A DNA stretch of 53,692 bases from NCBI RefSeq assembly GCF_014201835.1, contig NZ_JACHFH010000021.1:1-53692 (forward strand), given 5' to 3'. This DNA is from Pectinatus brassicae. Its GTDB lineage: Bacteria > Bacillota > Negativicutes > Selenomonadales > Selenomonadaceae. Shown here in pieces: positions 1-6,792 of the stretch. How positions within the stretch are numbered: position 1 is the first letter of the stretch; the number at the start of each line of letters is the position of its first letter. Under the pieces are notes generated by a model. It saw only the letters and a list, made by a program, of their open reading frames with translations, did no database searches and was not told where the DNA came from. A program made the translations under genes and the position numbers.

Positions 1-93
1 CCACCTGTTCCCATTTCGAACACAGTAGTTAAGCATCCACAGGCCGAAAGTACTTGGGGGGCAGCCCCCTGGGAGGATAGGATGTTGCCGGTT
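1..93 (+). rRNA. rrf: 5S ribosomal RNA, 3' portion (5' end outside window)
   Basis: The first ~93 bases carry the usual 5S core: CCACCTGTTCCCATTTCGAACA, then GTAGTTAAGC, and the 3' arm GGGAGGATAGGATGTTGCCGG. Roughly the first 20-25 nucleotides of the molecule are missing because the window starts inside it. The exact 3' end is estimated from where the terminal helix should close. It implies 16S and 23S genes just upstream, and two tRNA genes follow, as is common at the end of a Firmicute rRNA operon. Confidence 0.9.
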
Positions 94-103
94 AAGTTGG
101 TGT

Positions 104-124
104 CAGGTTATCTTTGATAACCTG
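104..124 (+). other. Perfect 9-bp hairpin between 5S rRNA and tRNA-Gln
   Basis: CAGGTTATC and GATAACCTG flank a TTT loop. No T-run follows, so it is a poor intrinsic terminator. Its place between 5S rRNA and a tRNA suggests an RNA-processing stem in the rRNA-tRNA transcript, or a weak terminator. This is inference from position only. Confidence 0.45.
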
Positions 125-158
125 GTATCAGTTATTAGATTCATACTTATTGTTTGAT

Positions 159-233
159 TGGGGTATCGCCAAGCGGTAAGGCACGGGACTTTGACTCCCG
201 CATTCGTTGGTTCGAATCCAGCTACCCCAGCCA
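159..233 (+). tRNA. tRNA-Gln (anticodon TTG), CCA encoded
   Basis: The acceptor arms TGGGGTA and TACCCCA pair, followed by discriminator G and an encoded CCA. The anticodon loop reads CTTTGAC, giving anticodon TTG for glutamine. The T-arm GGTTCGAATCC is canonical. It lies 66 bases after the 5S rRNA and 3 bases before tRNA-Lys. Confidence 0.96.
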
Positions 234-236
234 TTT

Positions 237-312
237 GGTTCACTAGCTCAGTTGGCAGAGCACCTGACTTTTAATCAGGGTGTCCCGAGTTCGAATCTCG
301 GGTGAGCCACCA
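237..312 (+). tRNA. tRNA-Lys (anticodon TTT), CCA encoded
   Basis: The acceptor strand GGTTCAC pairs with GTGAGCC (one G-U), then discriminator A and encoded CCA. The anticodon loop CTTTTAA gives TTT, lysine. The T-arm GAGTTCGAATCTC is canonical. It is followed within 11 bases by a strong terminator, so it is the last gene of the transcript. Confidence 0.96.
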
Positions 313-322
313 TTTGAATTTT

Positions 323-351
323 AACCTTCTTCGTTCGAGGAAGGTTTTTTT
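323..351 (+). terminator. Intrinsic terminator of the rRNA-tRNA transcript
   Basis: A 10-bp stem (AACCTTCTTC / GAGGAAGGTT, one G-U) with a GTTC loop runs directly into a T-run. It closes the 5S-tRNA-Gln-tRNA-Lys transcript. Confidence 0.9.
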
Positions 352-399
352 GTATATACTAATCCTATCAAAAAGTAAGATAAAGAGAGGGCGATAAAA

Positions 400-1005
400 A
401 TGAAGTGTAATTGTGCAGAATGTTCAACTAAAGTCTGTTATACCAAGGGTGTTAATTGTACAGGTATTGATAAAGAAATAGTGAAGGCTGCTTATAATAA
501 AGAAGAACTAAAAATTATGCAAAGTGCGGCATATGTTGAAGGAACTTTTTATAGTAATATTACCCGTTTGGAAGAAACGGCAGAATTTGCTAAAGCTATG
601 GGTTATACAAAACTCGGTATGGCATTTTGTATTGGTCTTAGTACTGAAGCACATTATATTAGTCGCTTTTTTAAAAAACACGGGTTTGAATTTTACAGTG
701 TATGCTGTAAAACTTGTAGTTTTCCTAAAAAGGAATTTGAATTAAGGCAGGTTCGACCGGAGCTTGAACATGAAGCAATGTGCAATCCTAAATTGCAGGC
801 GCAATTTTTACAGCAGAAAAATGTAGAATTATATATATCATGTGGTTTGTGTGTAGGGCATGATGCTATTTTCAATAAAAATTGTCCCGGTCCGGTGACA
901 ACTTTGGTAGTAAAAGATAGGTTGTTGTCACATAATCCACTAGGAGCTATATATTCGCGTTATTGGAAAAAGAAACTTGGGATAATGGATGAAGATGAAA
1001 TATAA
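400..1005 (+). CDS. DUF1847 family cysteine-rich (putative metal-binding) protein
   Basis: A 201-residue protein resembling the DUF1847 family, short proteins of anaerobes with no established biochemical role. Cysteines cluster at the N-terminus (residues 3, 5, 8, 13 and 20), near residues 102-106 (CCKTC), and near residues 147-162 (SCGLC and NKNCPG). The spacing suggests metal or Fe-S binding, which is inference. There is no signal peptide or membrane segment, so it should be cytosolic. The ATG is preceded by AGAGAGGGCGAT, an acceptable ribosome site. It stands alone: the tRNA terminator lies upstream and a perfect 14-bp hairpin separates it from the convergent CBS gene. Family assignment is fairly secure; function is unknown. 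Confidence 0.8.
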   Translation: MKCNCAECSTKVCYTKGVNCTGIDKEIVKAAYNKEELKIMQSAAYVEGTFYSNITRLEETAEFAKAMGYTKLGMAFCIGLSTEAHYISRFFKKHGFEFYSVCCKTCSFPKKEFELRQVRPELEHEAMCNPKLQAQFLQQKNVELYISCGLCVGHDAIFNKNCPGPVTTLVVKDRLLSHNPLGAIYSRYWKKKLGIMDEDEI

Positions 1006-1029
1006 AAGTCAGCTTATTTAAGAAATGAA

Positions 1030-1062
1030 CCGACCCCCAAAAGTTAGACTTTTGGGGGTCGG
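1030..1062. terminator. Perfect 14-bp hairpin between convergent genes
   Basis: CCGACCCCCAAAAG and CTTTTGGGGGTCGG flank a TTAGA loop. It sits between two convergent genes and probably terminates both. The T-run is poor on either side, so stem strength would have to do the work. Confidence 0.7.
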
Positions 1063-1118
1063 CACAGAAATACACTTTTATTGTTAATTTTTAATTATAA
1101 TATATAAAATATTCGCAT

Positions 1119-1577
1119 TTATTTAGCAAGACTAAGCGAAATATTATTTTTGTCATAATGATGAATATGCTGCTGTGAATAATATTTTTTAGCAAAATAT
1201 TCTATGATTTCGCGTCGTCTGATAATGCCAATAAAAATATTACGATCATCAACTACCGGAATAAAATTTTGATTCATTGATAATGTCAATAAATCTTCCA
1301 TTTCTGCATCAATATGAACCACTTTATTATGAAATTTTTTATGGATAGTTTTTAGATTTATATGTTCTGTATCTTTTGCGGCAAAATTAATTTTATCATT
1401 AAGTGCCCATAATATATCTCCTTCAGTTAAAGTGCCGGCATAGCTGCCATCTTTGTTTATTAATGGAACAGCAGTATAACTATGGTATTTCATTTTTTCC
1501 ATAGCCTGCCGAAGTGTTGCATTTGAATCAAGATACACAATATCATCTTTGGGAATCAGAAAAAAAGATATCTTCAT
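1119..1577 (-). CDS. CBS-pair domain protein
   Basis: A 152-residue soluble protein made almost entirely of two CBS repeats, at about residues 5-60 and 80-142. Repeat 1 contains AVPLINKDGSYAGTLTEGDI; repeat 2 contains FIPVVDDRNIFIGIIRRREI. The layout resembles the small stand-alone CBS proteins that bind adenine nucleotides such as c-di-AMP (DarB/CbpB type), but I cannot name the ligand. The ATG follows GGAGGGCATTTT, a good ribosome site. It is monocistronic, convergent with the DUF1847 gene and divergent from the RsbW/DJ-1 fusion gene. A TATAAT-like element lies in the AT-rich upstream region, with no strong -35 box. Confidence 0.85.
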   Translation of the reverse strand: MKISFFLIPKDDIVYLDSNATLRQAMEKMKYHSYTAVPLINKDGSYAGTLTEGDILWALNDKINFAAKDTEHINLKTIHKKFHNKVVHIDAEMEDLLTLSMNQNFIPVVDDRNIFIGIIRRREIIEYFAKKYYSQQHIHHYDKNNISLSLAK

Positions 1578-1868
1578 AAAATGCCCTCCAAATTATCGAA
1601 CTTATAAAAAATTATAATATTAAATTTTTAATTAATATTATTTGTATATTCACCTGCTTTCCTTTTTTTATATTTACTATATATAATTATACCTTATTTT
1701 TAGAATATATTAAAGACAGAAAAATTCGCAAATTATAAGCTAAATAATAATATAGTTAGATTTTTTTATAAAGCTGCTTACTATTTTTAAATTATTAAAA
1801 TGGATACAGGAATATAATTTTTTTTGCCGAAATAATATATAAAACTATTTTATTTGCAAGGAGAGCAT
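1578..1868. other. AT-rich divergent intergenic region
   Basis: About 290 bases separate the divergent CBS and RsbW/DJ-1 genes. The region is extremely AT-rich. On the minus strand a TATAAT lies 17 bases after TTTAAT, a plausible but weak promoter for the CBS gene. I see no RNA gene, operator or coding sequence. Confidence 0.5.
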
Positions 1869-2849
1869 ATGCTGGATAATGTTATTTTTACTGCTACTAG
1901 GGATAATTTACCAGAAATATTAGCAGTTATACGAACCGAATTGGAAAAATATATATGTGATGAGAAAATATTAAAACGTCTGGAGTTAGTTTGTGAAGAA
2001 ATTTTATGTAATATAATAGATTATGCTTATCCTGGTAATAATCCAGGTAAAATAACTTTGACATGTTTTTATGATATGGAATCATCTCTTTTACGGTTGA
2101 TGTTTATTGATGATGGTGTTGAGTATAATCCTTTAGCTGAGGTTAAGCAGGATGATACAGGGTTAGGAATACAGATATATACAACTATTATGGATGAGGT
2201 TAACTATAAATATAGAAATGGTCAAAATATACTGACCATTGATAAAATATTAACTGATCCGGAAATAATCAGTGAAAGAAAAAAAATTGCAATTCTTATA
2301 CATGATGATTTTTATAATGCTGAACTAAGTTATTATAAGGAAACTTTTACTGAAGCAGGATTTGATGTACATTTATTGGGAAATTTATTAAAAAATGATA
2401 CAGTCGAATACACAAGTTATAAGGATAATGTCAAAATTAACTGCAATGAGAATTTTGCAGAAATATCAGCTGCTGAATTAAAAGAATATGCAGCTGTAAT
2501 TGTTCCAGATGCTTATGTAGCAAGCCATTTAAGAGAAACTGAAGACTTAGATATATTGCCGCCAGCCAGTGCCTTTTTGAAGAAATGTTTTGCTGATAAG
2601 ACACTAATTAAGGGATTTCTTAATCAGGGTGTAGGGATAATGCTGCCAATCTATGAACTATTAAAAAAACGCCGTTTGGCAGTAGATAAATCTTTGTTGA
2701 GTGCTGTTGAATTAATGGGAGCTGTATACGTCAATGAAAATGTAATTATTGATGATGATATAATATCGGCTAGTGGTAAAGAATATAAGGCTTTTGCCCA
2801 GGAAATAATCAGCTTGTTAAATGAACGACAATTTTTTAGTATTTATTAA
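1869..2849 (+). CDS. Fusion protein: RsbW-like anti-sigma/HATPase domain plus degenerate DJ-1/PfpI-like domain
   Basis: A 326-residue cytosolic protein. Residues 1-127 form a GHKL ATPase domain of the RsbW/SpoIIAB type: an N-box at 43-54 (EEILCNIIDYAY), a G1-like DDGVEYNP at 81-88, and a G2-like DDTGLGI at 95-101. Residues ~138-326 resemble the DJ-1/PfpI fold (KKIAILIHDDF, VDKSLLSAVELMGA). At the nucleophile elbow (~255-261) the sequence is VGIMLPI, with no cysteine, so the domain should not have PfpI/DJ-1 Cys chemistry. The start is the ATG at 1869, 6-7 bases after AAGGAG; an in-frame TTG at 1854 overlaps that site. No sigma factor or anti-anti-sigma gene is adjacent. Domain calls are good; the role is unknown. 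Confidence 0.75.
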   Translation: MLDNVIFTATRDNLPEILAVIRTELEKYICDEKILKRLELVCEEILCNIIDYAYPGNNPGKITLTCFYDMESSLLRLMFIDDGVEYNPLAEVKQDDTGLGIQIYTTIMDEVNYKYRNGQNILTIDKILTDPEIISERKKIAILIHDDFYNAELSYYKETFTEAGFDVHLLGNLLKNDTVEYTSYKDNVKINCNENFAEISAAELKEYAAVIVPDAYVASHLRETEDLDILPPASAFLKKCFADKTLIKGFLNQGVGIMLPIYELLKKRRLAVDKSLLSAVELMGAVYVNENVIIDDDIISASGKEYKAFAQEIISLLNERQFFSIY

Positions 2850-2889
2850 AAGAAGCAAGAAACTGTACGTGACGGTTTCTTGCTTCTTT
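2849..2889. terminator. Bidirectional terminator hairpin, 15-bp perfect stem
   Basis: AAAGAAGCAAGAAAC and GTTTCTTGCTTCTTT flank an 11-base loop. The hairpin starts in the stop codon of the plus-strand fusion gene and lies 5 bases from the end of the convergent ABC binding-protein gene. Terminal A and T tracts on the stem suit termination in both directions. Confidence 0.85.
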
Positions 2890-2893
2890 GGCA

Positions 2894-3895
2894 TTATTGG
2901 GCATTTAAATATTGGCTGTCAATTATGTTAGCAGCGGTGATGTTTTTATCAATTAAATTAAGATCTTTCCAAAGTTTCGCGGCTATGCCGGTTACTTCGT
3001 AAAATTCACCGTTATTATTACTGCCAAAGTATTTCATATTTCCGGCTTTATCATAGAACTGAACATCATGTAGTTCTGCTTTTACGTTTTCTGGTTTTTC
3101 ACCAATTCGTTTAGCAATGATGGCTATAGCATCATCGGGATTGCTTTTCATATAATTAATAGCATCATACCAGCCGGCAACAATGGCTTTACCTACTTTA
3201 GGATGATCTTTCAAGTAAGATTTTTTCATAGCAAAAGTATCAACAATAACACCGGGACTGGCAGTGCTATCCATTAAGGTATGGCCAAATGGGGTTTTTT
3301 CGGCTTTGGAAAGCCATGGCTGCCAAGTAATAGCAGCATCTACTTTTCCTGCAACAAAGGCAGCACCAGCATCGCCAGCAGACATGTTTTGTACATCAAA
3401 ATCTTTGAGACTCATGCCTTTTTTCTGTAATAAATATTGAAACCAGAAATAATCAGCACCGCCGGTAGTATCTAAAGCAACTTTTTTTCCTTTAAGATCT
3501 TCCAGTGTTTTAAAATTCTTTTTAGCCACGATACCATCACCGCCAGCAGATGTATCAAGAGCTAATATCTGTACCAGGTCAATTCCAGCGGCAGCATTCA
3601 TAACCTGAGTAGAAATATCGGTTGAAACACCTTGTATACGGTCAGCAGCTAAGGCTGTTTTACTATCAGTTTTACTTTCAATAGCCTGGATTTTAACATC
3701 GGCACCATGTTTTTGAAAAAATCCTTTTTCTTCAGCAATATAAAGCGGCGCAAATCCTATCCAGGATGACTGTCCAATTATTACTTTGTCTGGGCCCGAT
3801 TTTTCGGCACTTTTAGTGCTACCACAGCCAGTAACAGCAATAAGCAGGGTTGAGACCATAGCAGCGGCCAATAATTTTTTCCATTTTAAATTCAT
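2894..3895 (-). CDS. ABC transporter substrate-binding lipoprotein (nitrate/sulfonate/taurine, NMT1/SsuA type)
   Basis: A 333-residue lipoprotein starting at MNLKWKKLL. A signal peptide leads to a lipobox (IAVTGC) with the lipidated cysteine at residue 24. The mature part has the NMT1/SsuA pattern: WIGFAPLYIAEEKGFF near the N-terminus, then DISTQVMNAAAG, KGKKVALDTTGG and AAITWQPWL. Such proteins bind small anions or heterocycles; the ligand cannot be told from sequence. The gene overlaps the 3' end of a truncated permease, so its original upstream region appears deleted. The ATG has only TTTGGAAT before it, a weak ribosome site, and no ATPase gene accompanies it. The protein looks intact but its transport system is not. 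Confidence 0.85.
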   Translation of the reverse strand: MNLKWKKLLAAAMVSTLLIAVTGCGSTKSAEKSGPDKVIIGQSSWIGFAPLYIAEEKGFFQKHGADVKIQAIESKTDSKTALAADRIQGVSTDISTQVMNAAAGIDLVQILALDTSAGGDGIVAKKNFKTLEDLKGKKVALDTTGGADYFWFQYLLQKKGMSLKDFDVQNMSAGDAGAAFVAGKVDAAITWQPWLSKAEKTPFGHTLMDSTASPGVIVDTFAMKKSYLKDHPKVGKAIVAGWYDAINYMKSNPDDAIAIIAKRIGEKPENVKAELHDVQFYDKAGNMKYFGSNNNGEFYEVTGIAAKLWKDLNLIDKNITAANIIDSQYLNAQ

Positions 3896-4217
3896 ATTCC
3901 AAAAAGGCAGACATTGGAGCATAGGTACCTATCATTAAACCTAATGGTAGTGCTACTGCTGCAGCAATTAAAAATCCAGCCATAACACGAAAGACGGTTA
4001 TACTAATATCTGCTATGAAGGTTCCCTGGGTAAATAAATCAACAGCTGTTTTTATAACGGCAGTTGGTGCTGGTAAAAAAAATGGATCTACTGAACCTGT
4101 CAATGTAAATAATGCCCAAATACTTAGAATAATAGCAAAGGCAATAAAAGCTATTGTAAAAATATATAAAGGCCTGATTTTTCCTTTTGGGGTGAATGAA
4201 TTAACTATAGTGCCCAT
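3819..4217 (-). pseudogene. Truncated ABC permease (SsuC/TauC type) fused by deletion to the binding-protein gene
   Basis: Residues 1-~109 match the start of a BPD_transp_1 permease of the sulfonate/taurine type: two hydrophobic segments (IFTIAFIAFAIILSIWALF and VFRVMAGFLIAAAVALPLGL) and the linker FFLPAPTAVIKTA. At about residue 110 (SAFLE) the permease sequence stops. The reading frame then runs out of phase into the binding-protein gene and ends at 3819. More than half of a normal ~250-residue permease, including the ATPase-coupling loop, is missing. The likely cause is a deletion with its junction near 3900-3912. The remnant keeps a perfect ribosome site (AGGAGGTAATC), a consensus promoter and a leader hairpin. 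Confidence 0.8.
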
Positions 4218-4321
4218 GATTACCTCCTGCTGTGTTAGTGTTAAATTAATTTATTTAATCATGATGATGATTGAAATAAATAATTAAAAAGAATTAATGA
4301 TGATTTCATTTATATGAAAAT

Positions 4322-4370
4322 AAAAAACAGCGCTTATCCTTTTGTCGATAAAAAGATAAGCGCCGTTGCT
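4322..4370 (-). promoter_or_regulatory. Promoter-proximal leader hairpin, family AGCAAYGGYGCTT, copy 1
   Basis: Read on the minus strand, the transcript should begin a few bases before AAAAGCAACGG. It then forms a hairpin with arms GCGCTTATC and GATAAGCGC (9 bp, plus inner T/A pairing) and runs into six T. It is an intrinsic terminator placed within ~50 nt of the predicted transcription start, ahead of the permease remnant. The end of the upstream operon has its own hairpin at 4421-4479, so this is not simply that operon's terminator. Copies 2 and 3 lie at 16865-16907 and 18651-18685. An attenuator or a tiny RNA gene are both possible. Confidence 0.65.
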
Positions 4371-4382
4371 TTTATGTTTCAA

Positions 4383-4411
4383 ATTATAAGACATATATAT
4401 TAAAATGTCAA
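4383..4411 (-). promoter_or_regulatory. Sigma-A promoter, TTGACA-17-TATAAT
   Basis: On the minus strand a perfect -35 (TTGACA) and a perfect -10 (TATAAT) are separated by 17 bases. It drives the permease remnant and binding-protein gene through the leader hairpin just downstream. Confidence 0.85.
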
Positions 4412-4420
4412 TAAAAAAAT

Positions 4421-4479
4421 AAAATAAAAACAAAATAAATATAAAGTTGTAAACTTAATATTTATTTTGTTTTTATTTT
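4421..4479. terminator. Long AT-rich hairpin ending the amino-acid ABC operon
   Basis: Perfect 22-bp arms at 4421-4442 and 4458-4479 enclose a further AAGTT/AACTT pair around a GTA loop, with one mismatch. It begins 5 bases after the glnQ-type gene on the minus strand and is followed by a T-rich stretch. Almost every base is A or T. The symmetry lets it work in both directions. Confidence 0.75.
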
Positions 4480-4483
4480 TATG

Positions 4484-5212
4484 TTATACATATAATACTT
4501 TGGATAAAAAATCAGCTGTACGTTTATTTTGTGGTTTATTAAAAATTTGTTCTGGTCTGCCTTCTTCGACGATAGAGCCTTGATCCATAAAGAGAATTCT
4601 GTCACCTACCTCACGGGCAAATCCCATTTCATGGGTAACGATTACCATGGTCATACCAGCGGTAGCAAGCTTTTTCATTACATTTAATACTTCACCGACC
4701 ATTTCAGGATCTAAAGCTGAAGTGGGTTCATCGAATAGCATTACTTCGGGACTCATGGCTAAAGCCCGAGCAATAGCGACACGCTGCTGCTGACCGCCAG
4801 AGAGTGAATTAATACTTTTAGTTTCTTTTTCACTTAAGTCAACCATTTTTAATAGTTCAACAGCTTTATTATATGATTCTTTTTTGCTGGCTAATTTCAG
4901 CATTGTTGGTGCCAGCATAATATTTTCAACTATGTTCATATTGGGAAAAAGATTAAACTGCTGAAATACCATGCCCATTTTAGCCCGTATTTTATTGATA
5001 TTGGCAGCAGGTAGAGTTATGTTTTCACCGTCGAAAAATATTTGTCCTTTAGTCGGTGTTTCTAGTAGGTTCATACAGCGCAGCAAAGTCGATTTACCAG
5101 CACCTGATGGGCCGATTAGGACGACAACTTCCCCTTTTTTTACAGTTGTATTGATATTTTTTAAAATAGAATTTGATCCAAAGTCTTTATATAAATTTTT
5201 AATATCTATCAT
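4484..5212 (-). CDS. Polar amino-acid ABC transporter ATP-binding protein (GlnQ type)
   Basis: A 242-residue ABC ATPase. Walker A is GPSGAGKST at ~34-42, the signature is [15 protein letters not shown] at ~135, and Walker B is [14 protein letters not shown] at ~158, followed by the switch histidine in IVTHEMGFA. These features are typical of the GlnQ/HisP/ArtP family, which powers uptake of polar amino acids. The start [12 protein letters not shown] is chosen because AAGGAG lies upstream and an upstream extension would only duplicate permease sequence. It overlaps the permease gene by 14 bases, indicating translational coupling. It is the last gene of the M20-binding protein-permease-ATPase operon. 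Confidence 0.92.
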   Translation of the reverse strand: MIDIKNLYKDFGSNSILKNINTTVKKGEVVVLIGPSGAGKSTLLRCMNLLETPTKGQIFFDGENITLPAANINKIRAKMGMVFQQFNLFPNMNIVENIMLAPTMLKLASKKESYNKAVELLKMVDLSEKETKSINSLSGGQQQRVAIARALAMSPEVMLFDEPTSALDPEMVGEVLNVMKKLATAGMTMVIVTHEMGFAREVGDRILFMDQGSIVEEGRPEQIFNKPQNKRTADFLSKVLYV

Positions 5213-5888
5213 CCTGTTGCATTCTCCTTTCAGTCCAGCCAACAAAACGTCCTAGGGAAAATGTCAGGATAAGGTAAAATACCGCTGATACAATAAGTGG
5301 CTCTAAGCCGCGATAGGTAGCACCTTGTACAACCTTAGCAGTAAAAGTAAGTTCAGCAATACCCAGAACATATGCCATAGAGGAGCCTTTGATATCGGCA
5401 ACAAATTCGTTGCCGATGGCTGGCAGAATATTTTTTATGGCTTGAGGCATAATTACTTTGCGCATAGCCATTAAATGAGTAAGCCCTAAACTGCGGGCGG
5501 CTTCCATTTGACCTTTGGGAATTGATTGGATGCCAGCTCGAAATATTTCGGCAATATATACGCTGGAGTTAAGACCGATTGCGGCAATACTGGCAATTAT
5601 TGCTGCAAAGTTACTGGGTAATTCAGATGACATGGGCAGCATACCAACTAATACATAAGCAATGAGTACCTGTAAAAGCAGTGGTGTACCGCGCATTATT
5701 TCAATAAAGGCAAAGGCGATAACCCGCAGAAAATGAAAACCGCCGATTTTTATAGATGAGGCTTTCATAAAATATATAAGTAAGCCGACAATGACAGCTA
5801 TAAAGATAGCGGCAATAGAGATAAATATTGTCAGCTTTATTCCTGTAAAAAACATGGGAATATAGCGCATAACGACGCCAAAATCCAT
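5199..5888 (-). CDS. Polar amino-acid ABC transporter permease (GlnP/HisM type)
   Basis: A 229-residue integral membrane protein with about five hydrophobic segments. The permease signature includes [21 protein letters not shown] (an early loop typical of the His/Glu/Gln/Arg family) and the EAA-type loop [24 protein letters not shown]. It would form a homodimeric inner-membrane channel with the GlnQ-type ATPase encoded next. The ATG follows TAGGAAGTGATTTAA. It starts 36 bases after the binding-protein gene. The precise amino acid is not deducible; the nearby histidine-degradation genes make histidine or a derivative plausible. Confidence 0.92.
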   Translation of the reverse strand: MDFGVVMRYIPMFFTGIKLTIFISIAAIFIAVIVGLLIYFMKASSIKIGGFHFLRVIAFAFIEIMRGTPLLLQVLIAYVLVGMLPMSSELPSNFAAIIASIAAIGLNSSVYIAEIFRAGIQSIPKGQMEAARSLGLTHLMAMRKVIMPQAIKNILPAIGNEFVADIKGSSMAYVLGIAELTFTAKVVQGATYRGLEPLIVSAVFYLILTFSLGRFVGWTERRMQQDDRY

Positions 5889-5924
5889 TTAAATCACTTC
5901 CTATACAGTCATATTACTAGGTAA

Positions 5925-6779
5925 TTATTTTTTTTGTTGGGAGGCAGCAAGTGCACAGGCCTTATCAACAAATTTAGCAAATTCACCAGAATCTTTAAGA
6001 CGTTTAATCGTTTTATTCATCTGTTCTTTTAAGGCCGGTGAATCTTTTGGCAGAGCAACGGCTACACCCGGACTATCTAAAGATGAATCATCAATTTTAA
6101 TATCTTTGGCAATTACAAGATCGGGATTGCTGGCAATAGCCATTTTGCAGGTATCTTCAGCAGTTACAATAGCATCGATTTGTCCCTGGCTTAAAGACAA
6201 CATTAATGTACTCATGCTGTCAATACGGGAAAAATTGCCATCAGGCAGTAATTTGGACATTAAGTGATCCTGCAATGAGGATAGTTGTACACCAATTTTT
6301 TTACCTTTTAAATCATCAAATGTATTGAATTGGCTTAATTTTTCTTTAGTGGTTAAGACAACATTAGGAGAATGGTAATATGAATCGGTAAAATCAACAC
6401 TCTTACGGCGTTCTTTAGTAGCAGATAAGCCGGAAATTAATACATCAACTTGTTTTGACTGTAAAGTGGTCATTAAGGCATCAAAGGATAATTCTTTAAT
6501 TTCTAATTTTACGCCCATATCTTTAGCAATTTCACGTGCTACATCAGCATCAAAGCCGGCGATAGTATCTTTGCCGTCAACCATAGCATGAAATTCGTAT
6601 GGAGCAAAATCGGCATTCATACCGACTACAAGAGTACCTTTTTCTTTTATTTTTGCCAAACTATTATCGGTGCTTTTATCATTGGAGGCTGTAGTAGAGC
6701 CACAGCCGGAAACTATAGACATAAGCATAATAAGAGATAGTAAAGCAATAGTTAAAAAACTTTTTTTATTTTTTATCAT
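5925..6779 (-). CDS. Amino-acid ABC transporter substrate-binding lipoprotein
   Basis: A 284-residue SBP_bac_3 family protein. The signal peptide ends in lipobox IVSGC with Cys26 as the lipidation site. The mature protein shows the family pattern GTLVVGMNADFAPYEFHAM, then AGFDADVAREIAKDMGVKLE and KQVDVLISGLSATKERRKSVDFTDSYY. The arginine in TKERR and the aspartate near LSLSQGQIDAI are the usual alpha-amino-acid contacts. The ATG follows AAAGGAGTTTTCACC. It is the second gene of its operon, 13 bases after the M20 hydrolase gene. The ligand is an amino acid or amino-acid conjugate. Confidence 0.9.
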   Translation of the reverse strand: MIKNKKSFLTIALLSLIMLMSIVSGCGSTTASNDKSTDNSLAKIKEKGTLVVGMNADFAPYEFHAMVDGKDTIAGFDADVAREIAKDMGVKLEIKELSFDALMTTLQSKQVDVLISGLSATKERRKSVDFTDSYYHSPNVVLTTKEKLSQFNTFDDLKGKKIGVQLSSLQDHLMSKLLPDGNFSRIDSMSTLMLSLSQGQIDAIVTAEDTCKMAIASNPDLVIAKDIKIDDSSLDSPGVAVALPKDSPALKEQMNKTIKRLKDSGEFAKFVDKACALAASQQKK

Positions 6780-6792
6780 GGTGAAAACTCCT

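Noticed and set aside
104-124. Hairpin after 5S rRNA as a strong terminator
   Set aside because: No T-run follows and two tRNA genes without their own promoters lie downstream.
4015-4287. Plus-strand 90-residue frame over the permease remnant
   Set aside because: Antisense to clear permease coding sequence and its promoter region; no supporting signal.
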